This document shows, in pieces, positions 43,345 to 52,639 of a DNA stretch of 64,000 nt (position 1 is the first letter of the stretch; each line of letters begins with the position of its first letter). Both the position numbers and the translations under genes were made by a program. The stretch is taken from assembly GCA_028689145.1 (NCBI GenBank), contig JAQTWT010000011.1, positions 1 to 64,000 of the forward strand, in the 5' to 3' direction. The notes beneath the pieces were generated by a model that did not search any database, was not told the origin of the DNA, and worked only from the letters and a program-made list of their open reading frames with translations. This stretch comes from Gallionella sp. (GTDB lineage: Bacteria > Pseudomonadota > Gammaproteobacteria > Burkholderiales > Gallionellaceae).

Positions 43345-44748
43345 TTATTTTATGGAGGTAGTTGTGCAGGCAGCACCCCGGCACACCAGAAAAGTCTGGT
43401 CCCCCGCCACCTGATAAGTTTCAACTAGCGTGCCTGATGCGTCATCTGCAAAAGGTGTAATGACAAAGCCGTCATTCCATCCCGCCTGCGGACTCACCAG
43501 CGGTGCTTGCGGCCAGCGCAGCATGTCGATATTACCGACGATATTCAATCCGATCGAGCGGTTATCCTGCACATACAGCGGGAACCCCTCGGTGCGGCGG
43601 ATGATTTCACGCGCAGTCTGGGCATAATTTTCACCCCGGAAATGGCCCTGATAATAAGGCACCAGAATCAGCGCAAACACAAATTTGAAAATGATGATTC
43701 CGGCGAACCAGCGCAACGCGAGGGTTATTGCCGGTTCTCCCGCACGCCAGATAATGCGCGCGCTGACCAGCGCGATCAGCGCATAAATCGGCAGCAGATA
43801 GCGGATGCTGCTCTGCGGCGACAGCCAATAGGGCAGGAAGCACAATCCGGTTACCAGCAACACGGCCTGAAAATTAACCGGTTCGGCCTCGGTCTGCGTT
43901 ACCCGTTTGCGCAGCAGCAGATAAACGGCCAGCAGCACGGCGGGAGAAAGGCGGAATGCTATTTCAAACGGAAACAGGGCGAGCTGTGCGAAATAACCGG
44001 GCGTATTGACTGCCGATAGTTTGCGCACAATTTCCTCCAGCATGGATGAGCTGTGCCCGCCCACTTGGGGCAGCGCCGAAAACCACGCAACCGGCACGGC
44101 CAGCGCCAGCAGAAAAATAAACAGCGCAAACGGGGACAGCAGAAAATTTCGCGCGGGACGCTGCCGCAGCAATACCAGTATCACCGTGCCATAAAAAATA
44201 TACGCGGTGAACGCTTTGGTCAGCATGGCACAACTGACCAGCAGCACGGAAACCACCAGCCAGCCTCTGCGCCGTTCGATGGCGGCAACCCACAGCGTTG
44301 CCATCGCGCCGAAGGTGAAAAAAGCGAATACCGGGTCGGTGTAGGTAAGCCAGCCGCGGTAAAGCAACAGATCGGCCAGAGATAAACCGGCCAGCGCGGC
44401 AAACAGTGCGAAAGATTGGTCGGCAAATAACTTCCGGCTCAGCCAATACAGCCAGCCGATCATACCCAGCGTTGCGGCAACCGCAACCAGACGCGCGGCA
44501 ATCACGACATGCGACCAGCCCAGCAAATTTGCCAGCGGCATGATCAGCCAATTCACCAGCGGCGGGCGCTGGTTATCCGCGCCGTACATGATCTGCTGCA
44601 CCCAATTATTCCGGTGCCACATTTCCATCGAAGTGATGGTGTAAATCCCCTCCTCGCCAACCAGATAAAAAAACAGCGTCGGCAAAAAACTGGCCGCAGC
44701 GAAAAATATCAGCCATTTGGTGAAATAATCCGTTTTGCAGGTCAACAT
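43345..44748 (-). CDS. Family 39 glycosyltransferase (ArnT/PMT-like), periplasmic
   Basis: The 467-residue protein has 11-13 membrane segments and a first periplasmic loop with GEEGIYTITSMEMWHRNNWV and NQRPPLVNWLIMPLANLLGW, the pattern of GT39 enzymes. These use undecaprenyl-phosphate sugars in the periplasm. As the last gene of an operon with GtrB, GtrA and sugar-nucleotide genes, it is the likely final transferase that puts the sugar on LPS or another glycan. The 56-bp gap to gtrA is short. Confidence 0.88.
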   Translation of the reverse strand: MLTCKTDYFTKWLIFFAAASFLPTLFFYLVGEEGIYTITSMEMWHRNNWVQQIMYGADNQRPPLVNWLIMPLANLLGWSHVVIAARLVAVAATLGMIGWLYWLSRKLFADQSFALFAALAGLSLADLLLYRGWLTYTDPVFAFFTFGAMATLWVAAIERRRGWLVVSVLLVSCAMLTKAFTAYIFYGTVILVLLRQRPARNFLLSPFALFIFLLALAVPVAWFSALPQVGGHSSSMLEEIVRKLSAVNTPGYFAQLALFPFEIAFRLSPAVLLAVYLLLRKRVTQTEAEPVNFQAVLLVTGLCFLPYWLSPQSSIRYLLPIYALIALVSARIIWRAGEPAITLALRWFAGIIIFKFVFALILVPYYQGHFRGENYAQTAREIIRRTEGFPLYVQDNRSIGLNIVGNIDMLRWPQAPLVSPQAGWNDGFVITPFADDASGTLVETYQVAGDQTFLVCRGAACTTTSIK

Positions 44749-44804
44749 GGGGATTACCTTTTGAAAAATGAGTACAAGCGATGTCTCCGGCCTATCCGGA
44801 TATT

Positions 44805-45179
44805 TTATTTGGCCAGCACGAAACGGCTCGCCAGAAATGTAACCGGGATCGTCAGGATAATCACGCCGATCATCGAGATGGCCGGTGAGATTCCGGCCCG
44901 GTCAACGAGCAGCCAGAGAATCCCAGCACCCAGACAATACTGGATAACATAAACAGCCGGAAACTTTATAAAGCTGCCAAAGGAGGCGCGCTTTTTAAAA
45001 ACGAAATACACATTCAGGAAATACGAGATCACGATGCCGATGCAATAAGCGAGCGAATAGGCCAGCAGGTAAACGAGAAATTCAAGCAGAAATAAATACA
45101 CCAGATAACTTAGCAGCGTGTTGGTTGCGCCAACCAGCAGAAACCGCGCAAACTCGCCTTGAATAATTTTCCGAACCAT
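44805..45179 (-). CDS. GtrA-family membrane protein (putative undecaprenyl-P-sugar flippase)
   Basis: The ATG at 45179 ([20 protein letters not shown]) is the proper start and overlaps the upstream stop by one base. The 124 residues contain four membrane segments and the motifs FARFLLVGATNTLLSYLVY and YFLNVYFVFKKR typical of GtrA. In gtr systems GtrA is thought to flip the undecaprenyl-P-linked sugar to the periplasm. Confidence 0.92.
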   Translation of the reverse strand: MVRKIIQGEFARFLLVGATNTLLSYLVYLFLLEFLVYLLAYSLAYCIGIVISYFLNVYFVFKKRASFGSFIKFPAVYVIQYCLGAGILWLLVDRAGISPAISMIGVIILTIPVTFLASRFVLAK

Positions 45180-46123
45180 CAAAGCTTGCCGACCAGCGCC
45201 TCGAACTCGCCATAGTCCCTGATGTAATCGTCCGGATCGTAATAGTCCGAAGCAAACACCAGCAGCACCGCGTCGCTCGAGTATTTGTACTGTATGCCCC
45301 ATGTCATGGCGGGTAAATAAATCCCCAGATTGGGGCGATCCAGCAGGAATTCGCGGCGCTGCATCCCGTCATCCGCAACCACCATGCAATTGCCTTTGAT
45401 GCAGATCAGGAATTGCCGGCAAGTCCGGTGCGCGTGTTCGCCGCGAATCTCGCGGCTGGGGACATCGAATACCAGAAAATATCGCTTGGGCGTAAACGGA
45501 ACGGAGCGGTCAAATTCCCCGACGCTCAGGCTGCCGCGCATATCTTCAATATGCGGGAGTTCGTGCAGACTGACCCCCCGCACATCGGATGAAGTGATTT
45601 TTTGCCGGCCCGGTTCGGATACCTTGGTGGCCGGAGTACCCTGTGCCGTGTCGCAGGTACCTACATAGCCGGTGATACGCGCCGGATTACCGACGGCAAT
45701 CGCGTTGGGCGGAACGGAGCGCGTGATCACCGCACCGGCCCCGATCATCGCGCCGGAGCCGATTTCCAGCCCCGGCAGAATCGTCGCATTCGCCCCGATG
45801 GAAGCCCCTTTGCGGATAATCGTCCGGGAGAATTGTTCGGGATAGATTTTGCTGCGCGGGAAACGGTCATTGGTGAAAGTGGCATTCGGCCCGATGAAAA
45901 CATCGTCCTCGACGGTCAAACCGTCCCAGAGTTGCACCCCGCATTTAACCGTGACCCGGTCACCGATGCGCACGTCGTTTTCGATAAACACGCCGTCGCA
46001 GATATTGCAGTCCGCGCCGATGACCGCTGCGGGCAACACATGCGCAAATGCCCATATTCTGGTGTTGTCCCCGATGGCGGCGGATTCGCAGATTGCCTGT
46101 TCATGCACGAAATAATTTGTCAT
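45179..46123 (-). CDS. Bifunctional sugar N-acetyltransferase and dTDP-6-deoxyhexose 3,4-ketoisomerase (WxcM-like)
   Basis: Residues 1-150 form a left-handed beta-helix acetyltransferase (hexapeptide repeats such as [20 protein letters not shown] and a C-terminal [14 protein letters not shown]). Residues of about 180-310 are a cupin-like ketoisomerase ([40 protein letters not shown]). The two activities are separate proteins (FdtC and FdtA) in the dTDP-Fuc3NAc pathway and are fused in WxcM-type enzymes. With the aminotransferase upstream this gives the three last steps to a 3-acetamido-3,6-dideoxyhexose. The rmlA/rmlB genes that would supply the precursor are not in the window. Confidence 0.9.
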   Translation of the reverse strand: MTNYFVHEQAICESAAIGDNTRIWAFAHVLPAAVIGADCNICDGVFIENDVRIGDRVTVKCGVQLWDGLTVEDDVFIGPNATFTNDRFPRSKIYPEQFSRTIIRKGASIGANATILPGLEIGSGAMIGAGAVITRSVPPNAIAVGNPARITGYVGTCDTAQGTPATKVSEPGRQKITSSDVRGVSLHELPHIEDMRGSLSVGEFDRSVPFTPKRYFLVFDVPSREIRGEHAHRTCRQFLICIKGNCMVVADDGMQRREFLLDRPNLGIYLPAMTWGIQYKYSSDAVLLVFASDYYDPDDYIRDYGEFEALVGKL

Positions 46124-46160
46124 ATCTTTTTTACCCTTGGCTTAACTCTTGGCTGCGCGG

Positions 46161-47129
46161 TCAGTTTGCCGCAGCCGCGCCATCGAATTTTTGCGCGACC
46201 ATGACAACCGCCAGCGGCCTGCTCTTGGTGTTCTCGAACGCGCGCCACGCGTACGCCCCGACGATGCCCAGCCCGAGCGAGTTGAGGCCGCCGAAGAAAA
46301 TCACCGTCAGTACCGTCGCGGTATAACCGGGAACCGCGATGTCGCCGAATGCCTTGGCCAGCAGTATCACGATGCCCAATAATACGGAAGCAATGACACC
46401 GAGCAAGCCGAACAGTCCCAGCAGTTTAATCGGCAGGTCGGTAAACGAGAACACGCTATCCAGCAGATAATTTAATTTCTTTTTCAGTGTCCAGGCGCTC
46501 TTACCATGCTGGCGCACGCGCCGCTCGTAGGTGACCTCGCCGCGCCTGAATCCCAGCCAGAAAATCAATCCGACCAGCGAAGTGTTCGCCTCGCCGAGCG
46601 CGATCAGCTGGTCGCGAAACGCCTTGTTGCAGCCGAACACATCCACGCCTTTTTCCGGAATCTCGCGGATGACGAATTTTTTGTAAAGCTTCCAAAACAG
46701 GTTCGATGCGCTGCGCGACAGCAACGGGTCATGGCGGTTCTCGCGGCATCCAACCACCACGTCGCAATCTCCCGCTGCCAGTTTTTCCAGAAATTGCAGC
46801 AGCAGTTCGGGCGGTTCCTGAAGATCGGCAGCCACCACGCCGAAATAATTTCCGGTGGCGGCCTGCAAGCCGGTGCGGATCGCCGCAAAAGAACCGAAGT
46901 TGCGCGAATGCAGCAACAGCTGTGATACAAAAGGTACCGAAGGGAGTGCCTGCGCAAGCATCGCATAGCTGTTATCCGGACTGCCGTCCACGACGAAAAT
47001 CACCTCGGTGGCGCAATTAAAATCCTGTTTTGCCCGCTGTGCGACATCCGCCAGCGCCGCGATCAAATGCGGGAGGGATTCTTCATTGCGATACACCGGG
47101 ATGACAATGGAAAGCATAGGGGTCACCAT
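46161..47129 (-). CDS. GtrB-type glycosyltransferase (undecaprenyl-phosphate sugar synthase, GT2)
   Basis: The GT2 domain (LSIVIPVYRNEESLPHLIAA, VIFVVDGSPDNSYAML, VVAADLQEPPELL) is followed by two C-terminal membrane segments (about 235-300), as in GtrB/ArnC/DPM1-like enzymes that load a sugar onto a polyprenyl phosphate. The start could be the ATG at 47129, which overlaps the aminotransferase stop, or the ATG at 47117 (MLSIVIPVYRNE), which has GGTGA just upstream. It is part of the minus-strand seven-gene operon. Confidence 0.92.
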   Translation of the reverse strand: MVTPMLSIVIPVYRNEESLPHLIAALADVAQRAKQDFNCATEVIFVVDGSPDNSYAMLAQALPSVPFVSQLLLHSRNFGSFAAIRTGLQAATGNYFGVVAADLQEPPELLLQFLEKLAAGDCDVVVGCRENRHDPLLSRSASNLFWKLYKKFVIREIPEKGVDVFGCNKAFRDQLIALGEANTSLVGLIFWLGFRRGEVTYERRVRQHGKSAWTLKKKLNYLLDSVFSFTDLPIKLLGLFGLLGVIASVLLGIVILLAKAFGDIAVPGYTATVLTVIFFGGLNSLGLGIVGAYAWRAFENTKSRPLAVVMVAQKFDGAAAAN

Positions 47130-48223
47130 GAATTGACTCGGTCGCAAATCATATCCACTTCAGCATTGGACATTTCCGGGAAGCATGGCAGCGTCAGCAC
47201 TTCGGCGCAGGCTTGCGCTGTAACCGGTTTGTCGATAGCCTCGAACAGGTGGCGGCAGGATGCCTGCAAATAATCGGGGACGGGATAGTGGATGTCGCTC
47301 GGAATACCGGCCTCTGCAAGATGCTGTTTCAGGCCATCCCGCTTTGCCGAGCGGATGACATAGAGATGCGCGACAGACTCCTCCGCATGAATCGCCGGAG
47401 CGCTCACCGCGGGATGGGAAATTTTTGCGCTATAGCGCGCGGCGATCTCGCGGCGCCGCGCATTCCACCCGTCGAGTTTCGGCAGCATGACGCGCAGCAG
47501 CGCCGCCTGAATTTCATCTAGGCGGCTGTTGCAGCCGCCCGCCATTTCCGCATGATATTTTCCGCTCCAGCCGTATTGCCTTAACTGGCGCACCTTGTCC
47601 GCGAGATCGGCGCGACCGGTCACGATCGCCCCGCCATCGCCCAGCGCGCCGAGATTCTTGGTGGGATAAAAACTGAAACAGCCGATATCGCCGAACGCCC
47701 CGGCCTTCTGCCCGCGCAGCATCGCACCATGCGCCTGCGCGCAATCCTCGATGAGCGGGATGCCGCGGTCGCGAACCAGCCGGACGATTTCCGGAATGTC
47801 GCCGAGCAAGCCGTACAGATGCGTCACGATCACCGCGTCGACCGGCTGTTGATCCAGCACACGCCGCAAGTCGGCAACATCCATCAGCAAAGTGTCCGGC
47901 AAAATGTCGGCATAAACAGGCTTGGCTCCAGTGGCCAGAATGGCGACGCTGCTATACATCCCGGCATTGGCGACGGTCAGGACCTGCTTGCCCGGCCCGA
48001 TACCCAGCGCGCGCAAAGCCAGTTCCAGCGCATCGGTCCCATTGGCCAGCGACACGCAATGCGGCGCGCCGCAATAAGCGGCGAATTCCGCCTCGAATGC
48101 TTTCACTTCCGGGCCAAGCACAAACCAGCCACTGTGCAGCACCCGTTCAATGGCGGCGCTCAGCTCGGTTTGCATAGGCCGGGTGTGCCGGTTCAGGTCG
48201 TTGATGGATTTCAGTGTCGGCAT
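47123..48223 (-). CDS. DegT/DnrJ/EryC1 aminotransferase, FdtB-like
   Basis: The 366-residue PLP enzyme has ANGTDALELALRALGIGPGK, DCAQAHGAMLRGQKAGAFGD, FSFYPTKNLGALGDGGAIVT with the catalytic Lys, and HYPVPDYLQ near the end. Sugar aminotransferases of this group transfer an amino group to a keto-sugar nucleotide. Next to a WxcM-type ketoisomerase/acetyltransferase it most likely acts at C3, as in FdtB. Six bp separate it from the SGNH gene. Confidence 0.92.
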   Translation of the reverse strand: MPTLKSINDLNRHTRPMQTELSAAIERVLHSGWFVLGPEVKAFEAEFAAYCGAPHCVSLANGTDALELALRALGIGPGKQVLTVANAGMYSSVAILATGAKPVYADILPDTLLMDVADLRRVLDQQPVDAVIVTHLYGLLGDIPEIVRLVRDRGIPLIEDCAQAHGAMLRGQKAGAFGDIGCFSFYPTKNLGALGDGGAIVTGRADLADKVRQLRQYGWSGKYHAEMAGGCNSRLDEIQAALLRVMLPKLDGWNARRREIAARYSAKISHPAVSAPAIHAEESVAHLYVIRSAKRDGLKQHLAEAGIPSDIHYPVPDYLQASCRHLFEAIDKPVTAQACAEVLTLPCFPEMSNAEVDMICDRVNSW

Positions 48224-48228
48224 GTCAT

Positions 48229-49422
48229 CTATTTGGCGGTTGTTTGCTGCAATGTCCGGTTCAGTAGCGCATTTGATCGGCCGTCATTTTGCCAGAAAGC
48301 CGAGAAAATTTTCTGGTAACAGCTTTGCGTCGCGTGGTGCTCGTCGGTAAATTCATTGCTCGTACAACCGAATTGCTCCGATTGCCCGGCATCGAGCAGC
48401 ACCAGATTTTCCTGCCTGGCCCAGTCAAGCAGCATTTGTTTGGTCTGTGCCAAATAAACCGACCATTCCGGATGTTGCATAAATTCCGCTTCCATTCCGC
48501 TTAACAGCGGCGGCATGAAGAAAATCGCCGCACCGCCGCGCTTTTCCGCCCGGTGCGCCACCGCAGCCAGCCGCTGCAGGTACAGCGGATTGGGAACGCC
48601 GCGCGTTTTCAGCAGATTCTGCGGGTATTTTGAATTGGATGCGGTGGCCAGCATGATTAACCGGCGGGCATCGCCCACCCGTTCCATGCCGCTATATGTC
48701 CAGCTGCCGTCCGCGCGAAACCCACGGCAATTGCCCCGGCTTTGAATATCGAAATCTTTGGCACGCGTACCGTCCGGGCACAGATATTCATCGCTGGCCG
48801 GTTGCAGGAAAATCTGGCGGAATGCGGCGTAGCGATGTTCCGCGGCAAAAATATTCTGCAACAATTTGAACAACCCGGCGATGCGCGGATAGGACAGCGA
48901 ATCGCGTATTTTTTGCAGCCATGACGCTTGCTGCCCCCCGCTCTGCGGCGGGTCAATCGAAAGGTTTGTCGCGGGCGGCGTATCGTTTTGATAAACGAAT
49001 CCGATAGACCAGTCCAGCGGTATCACCAGCCACTTCACGTTGTCGGCATGCTCCGTCAGATATTCCGCCTCGCCGATGATAGTGCCTAGCCCGATGCCGT
49101 TCTTGGAAAAATTGTAAATATGCAGCGGCGCGGGAAACATGCTCTGCTCTATGGCAAAAGAGGTGGATGCGCCAAAAACCACGGTGTTGATTTCCGGCAG
49201 CCGGTCACGCAGGCGTAGCGATTTGAAACGATTGTTGTCCAGCACGCTGGGCGCGCTGACGATGCCGCCGGTAGCCTGCTGCCAATTGCTGGCCTGCAGG
49301 GTATTGCCGCGACTGTCCAGAGAGTTGCTGACCAGAATCAGGTTCAGCGCGAGGATCGGCAGCAGCGTCGCGCCGAAGCAGGCTATCACTATCCAGAAAA
49401 AACGTTTGTGTGAGGTGCGCAT
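48229..49422 (-). CDS. SGNH-like membrane-anchored protein, MBOAT partner
   Basis: The 397-residue protein has an N-terminal signal anchor (FFWIVIACFGATLLPILALN), a block-I-like VVFGASTSFAIEQ and a C-terminal DEHHATQSCYQKI, which could supply the Asp-His pair of an SGNH fold. Proteins of this kind (AlgJ/AlgX/DltD-like) work with MBOAT O-acyltransferases in the periplasm. It starts one base after the MBOAT stop. Four Cys in the mature part (for example CPDGTRAK and RGNCRGF) could form disulfides. The specific acceptor is unknown. Confidence 0.75.
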   Translation of the reverse strand: MRTSHKRFFWIVIACFGATLLPILALNLILVSNSLDSRGNTLQASNWQQATGGIVSAPSVLDNNRFKSLRLRDRLPEINTVVFGASTSFAIEQSMFPAPLHIYNFSKNGIGLGTIIGEAEYLTEHADNVKWLVIPLDWSIGFVYQNDTPPATNLSIDPPQSGGQQASWLQKIRDSLSYPRIAGLFKLLQNIFAAEHRYAAFRQIFLQPASDEYLCPDGTRAKDFDIQSRGNCRGFRADGSWTYSGMERVGDARRLIMLATASNSKYPQNLLKTRGVPNPLYLQRLAAVAHRAEKRGGAAIFFMPPLLSGMEAEFMQHPEWSVYLAQTKQMLLDWARQENLVLLDAGQSEQFGCTSNEFTDEHHATQSCYQKIFSAFWQNDGRSNALLNRTLQQTTAK

Positions 49423-49423
49423 A

Positions 49424-50983
49424 TCAGAACTGGAAGTACAGGAACACCGACTGCTTGTTCAGATTGATGATCGCGACCAGCCCCAGCACGCAGACCAGCA
49501 GTGCCGAAAACACCGACGGTTGCCACAGCAAGCGTTTGGCCTTGCCGCCCTCGGGCACATCCAGCGCCGGTTTGTAGGATGCCATGATCTGCTGGGTGTT
49601 GGGTGCCAGCCACACGACCAGCAGCGAGATCCAAATCCAGTTGATCGCCCCGCCCATGATCAGGTCGTTGGTCGCGCCGAACGACACGCCCTGCTGCGCC
49701 AGCCACTGCCCCGCCCCGCCCCATTTGGCCAACCATGCATCCGGCAGCACCAGCCCGTTCATACCCGCCATCGCCTTGAGTAGTGACGTGGCGGTGGCCA
49801 AGTTGTCGGCGCGGAACACCACCCATGCGGCGACCACCGCAAGGAAGGTTATCAATACCGCCAGCATATGCAGCGGTTTGGACAATGGCTTAGCGGGGTT
49901 CTGTCCGGCCGCCCTGCGCAAGCTGTGCCAGCCGTGGTTGACCACCAGATACAGGCCGTGCAATCCGCCCCAGATCACGAACGTCCAGCCCGCGCCGTGC
50001 CACAGCCCGCCGAGCAGCATGGTGGCCATCAGGTTCAGGTAGCGGCGCGGTGTGCCGTAGCGGTTGCCGCCGAGCGGTATATACAGATAGTCGCGCAGGA
50101 AGCGCGACAGGGTCATGTGCCAGCGCCGCCAGAATTCGATGATGTTGGCCGACTTGTACGGCGAGTGGAAATTCAGCGGCAGCGTCACGCCGAACATTCT
50201 GGACAGGCCGATAGCCATGTCCGAATAGCCGGAGAAGTCGAAGTACAGTTGCAGGGTGTAGCACAGCGCGCCGCCCCATGCGTCGATGAAGGTCAGCTCG
50301 ACCCCGGCGGCCGGTGCGGCGAATACCGGACCGACATAGACTGCCAGACCGTCGGCGAGGATGACTTTCTTGAACAGGCCGATGAAGAAGATGGTCAGCC
50401 CCACCGACAGGTTCTCGTAGTTGAAGCGGTAGGTGGAGGCCAATGCGAACTGCGGCATCATCTCCCGGTGGTGCAACACCGGCCCGGCGATCAGGTGCGG
50501 AAAGTAGGTGACGAACAGCAGGTAGTGGACGAAGTTGTATTCCTTGACCTTGCCCTGATAGGTATCGACCAGATAGGCGATCTGGGTGAAAGTGAAGAAC
50601 GAGATACCCAGCGGCAGCATGATCTCGCCGAGGCTCCACTGCGTGCCTGCGATCCCGTTGATGCTGCCGACAAAAAAGTTGGCGTATTTGTAGTAGCCCA
50701 GCAGCAGCAGGTTGGCGGCGATGGCAACGACGAGCAGTTGTTTTTTACGGGTTGCGTCATGCCGCACGCCAGCCTTGGCAATCCATAACCCGAAAGCGTA
50801 GTTGCAGACGATGGAGCCGAGCAGCAGCCCGACATAAGCGGGGTTCCAGTAGCCGTAGAAGAACAGCGAGGCCAGCGCCAGCCATCCGGCGGCAAAGGCA
50901 TGGCTGATCCGCGCCAGCCAGAAGAATCCCAGTAGGGCGGCAGGCAGGTACAGGAAGATGAAGCCGTAGGAGTTGAACAGCAT
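49424..50983 (-). CDS. MBOAT-family O-acyltransferase (AlgI type)
   Basis: The 519-residue polytopic protein carries the MBOAT core: FDFSGYSDMAIGLSRMFG, NFHSPYKSANIIEFWRRWH, LSRFLRDYLYIPLGGNR and GGLWHGAGWTFVIWGGLHG with the catalytic His. AlgI-type enzymes move an acyl group, mostly acetyl, across the membrane to a periplasmic partner. It is the first gene of the minus-strand operon and is divergent from apaH. Confidence 0.95.
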   Translation of the reverse strand: MLFNSYGFIFLYLPAALLGFFWLARISHAFAAGWLALASLFFYGYWNPAYVGLLLGSIVCNYAFGLWIAKAGVRHDATRKKQLLVVAIAANLLLLGYYKYANFFVGSINGIAGTQWSLGEIMLPLGISFFTFTQIAYLVDTYQGKVKEYNFVHYLLFVTYFPHLIAGPVLHHREMMPQFALASTYRFNYENLSVGLTIFFIGLFKKVILADGLAVYVGPVFAAPAAGVELTFIDAWGGALCYTLQLYFDFSGYSDMAIGLSRMFGVTLPLNFHSPYKSANIIEFWRRWHMTLSRFLRDYLYIPLGGNRYGTPRRYLNLMATMLLGGLWHGAGWTFVIWGGLHGLYLVVNHGWHSLRRAAGQNPAKPLSKPLHMLAVLITFLAVVAAWVVFRADNLATATSLLKAMAGMNGLVLPDAWLAKWGGAGQWLAQQGVSFGATNDLIMGGAINWIWISLLVVWLAPNTQQIMASYKPALDVPEGGKAKRLLWQPSVFSALLVCVLGLVAIINLNKQSVFLYFQF

Positions 50984-51100
50984 CAGGCAGCGCCGCTTTT
51001 CAAATCAGGATGAACAACTGGAAATAGATGGATGGATTTCATCAGAACAACGCAAAAATCTGTTACGCTATTTTACAGGTAAACACGGCGGGAAAGCGCG

Positions 51101-51922
51101 ATGGCGATTTATGCGGTGGGCGATGTGCAGGGCTGTTATGCCGAGCTGATGCGGCTGCTGGACGATGTCCGTTTCGACGCGGCAGCGGACAAGCTGTGGC
51201 TGGTCGGCGACCTGGTTAACCGCGGGCCCGAATCGCTGGCGGTGCTGCGGATGGTCAGATCGCTGGGCGACAGCGCGATCACCGTGCTCGGCAACCACGA
51301 CCTGCACCTGATCGCCGTCGCGGAAGGCATCGGGGAATTGCACCGCACCGACACGCTGGACGAAATACTCAACGCGCCGGATCGCGACGAACTGCTGCAC
51401 TGGCTGCGCAACCAGCGCCTGCTGTATGCGCAGGACAACTACGTGCTGGTGCACGCAGGACTGCTGCCGCAATGGAGCGTAAAGCAGGCCGAAAGGCTGG
51501 CGCGCGAAGTCGAAACCGCGCTGCGCGGCGACGACTACACCACCTTCCTCGAACGCATGTACGGCAACTCCCCGCACAACTGGGACGACGAACTGACCGG
51601 CTACAAACGCCTGCGCGTCATCGTCAACGCCTTCACCCGCATGCGCATCTGCACCAAAAGCGGCGAGATGGAATTCAAGTTCAAGGGCGAGGTGGAGAAT
51701 ATTCCCACAGGCTACCTGCCGTGGTTCGACATCCCCAAACGCGCCAGCCGCGATACCACCGTCATCTTCGGCCACTGGTCGGCGCTCGGCCTGCTGAACC
51801 GGAAAAACGTCATCGCGCTCGACACCGGCTGCCTGTGGGGCGGCCCGATGAGCGCCGTGCGCCTGGAAGACCGCCAGCTGTTCCAAGCTGCCTGCAACAA
51901 CCCGGTCGCGAAGCATTGGTGA
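51101..51922 (+). CDS. apaH: Symmetrical bis(5'-nucleosyl)-tetraphosphatase ApaH
   Basis: The 273-residue metallophosphatase has [50 protein letters not shown] and the C-terminal [10 protein letters not shown] and DTGCLWGG motifs. ApaH splits Ap4A into two ADP and also removes Np4 caps from RNA. It is a single gene here, not with ksgA or apaG as in enterics. Confidence 0.97.
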   Translation: MAIYAVGDVQGCYAELMRLLDDVRFDAAADKLWLVGDLVNRGPESLAVLRMVRSLGDSAITVLGNHDLHLIAVAEGIGELHRTDTLDEILNAPDRDELLHWLRNQRLLYAQDNYVLVHAGLLPQWSVKQAERLAREVETALRGDDYTTFLERMYGNSPHNWDDELTGYKRLRVIVNAFTRMRICTKSGEMEFKFKGEVENIPTGYLPWFDIPKRASRDTTVIFGHWSALGLLNRKNVIALDTGCLWGGPMSAVRLEDRQLFQAACNNPVAKHW

Positions 51923-52011
51923 TGGCGGTTAATGATTTTGTTACAAAAATAAAAGCAGTGTCAAAACATATGACGTTTTACCATCTCTTTCTGCTTTAGG
52001 CATTAAAGGTA

Positions 52012-52629
52012 ATGATTGAATCCATTCTAAATTTAGTTTCAAACCTTATCACTCCCATAGTGGTGTGGTTCATTGGTCGTTTCAAACGACCAACAGTCAC
52101 GCGAACGCGTGCTCCGGAAAATATTTTTGAACAGTTATGTCCAGGTACGTCATTGGAGCGCATGAAAGAAATTTTGGGTGTTCCCCATCGGGAAAGCAAA
52201 GGGCAGTACAGTTATTCGTTTAGTGATGCACTTGTCCAAGTCCGCTCAAACGACAGTAGCTCCATAACTACACTAGCCGTTGCACTTCCAAAAATTAAAA
52301 AGAGATCGCACTTCGCAATCCACCCAATGCACTTCGTACTTGGCAAGGCTCGCTTGAACGAAGTACTTGATACTGATTCTGCAATCAAGAAGGACAATTC
52401 CTCCAAGCACTGGACATTTTGGGTAAGAAACTACTACGGTTTTCCCGGCCTATATCGCTACTACACATTTGGCGTATTGGAGGCTCCGTGTTTGGAGTGC
52501 CCGCCTTTTGAATGGGATCACGACAAAGGTAACTTAAAGAGCGATCCGAAAGACATAACTATTAACTGGGCTTCGGTATCTGGAAGTTCCGAAGATGGAG
52601 AGTATTTTGATTTTTGGGCATTCGTGTAA
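52012..52629 (+). CDS. Hypothetical protein, unrecognised
   Basis: The 205-residue product has a short hydrophobic N-terminus (ILNLVSNLITPIVVWFIGRF, possibly a membrane anchor) followed by a soluble region with no motif I can name. A segment PGTSLERMKEILGVPHRESK followed by beta-strand-like sequence resembles the small-lipoprotein/BamE-type fold seen in many proteins, but this is weak. Base composition is lower in GC than the neighbours, and it sits between apaH and a block of dispersed repeats, so it may be a transferred gene. Codon use looks protein-like. Confidence 0.6.
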   Translation: MIESILNLVSNLITPIVVWFIGRFKRPTVTRTRAPENIFEQLCPGTSLERMKEILGVPHRESKGQYSYSFSDALVQVRSNDSSSITTLAVALPKIKKRSHFAIHPMHFVLGKARLNEVLDTDSAIKKDNSSKHWTFWVRNYYGFPGLYRYYTFGVLEAPCLECPPFEWDHDKGNLKSDPKDITINWASVSGSSEDGEYFDFWAFV

Positions 52630-52639
52630 CTACTTGTAT

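Noticed and set aside
49868-50788. 306-residue plus-strand ORF
   Set aside because: Antisense to the MBOAT gene, which has clear family motifs.
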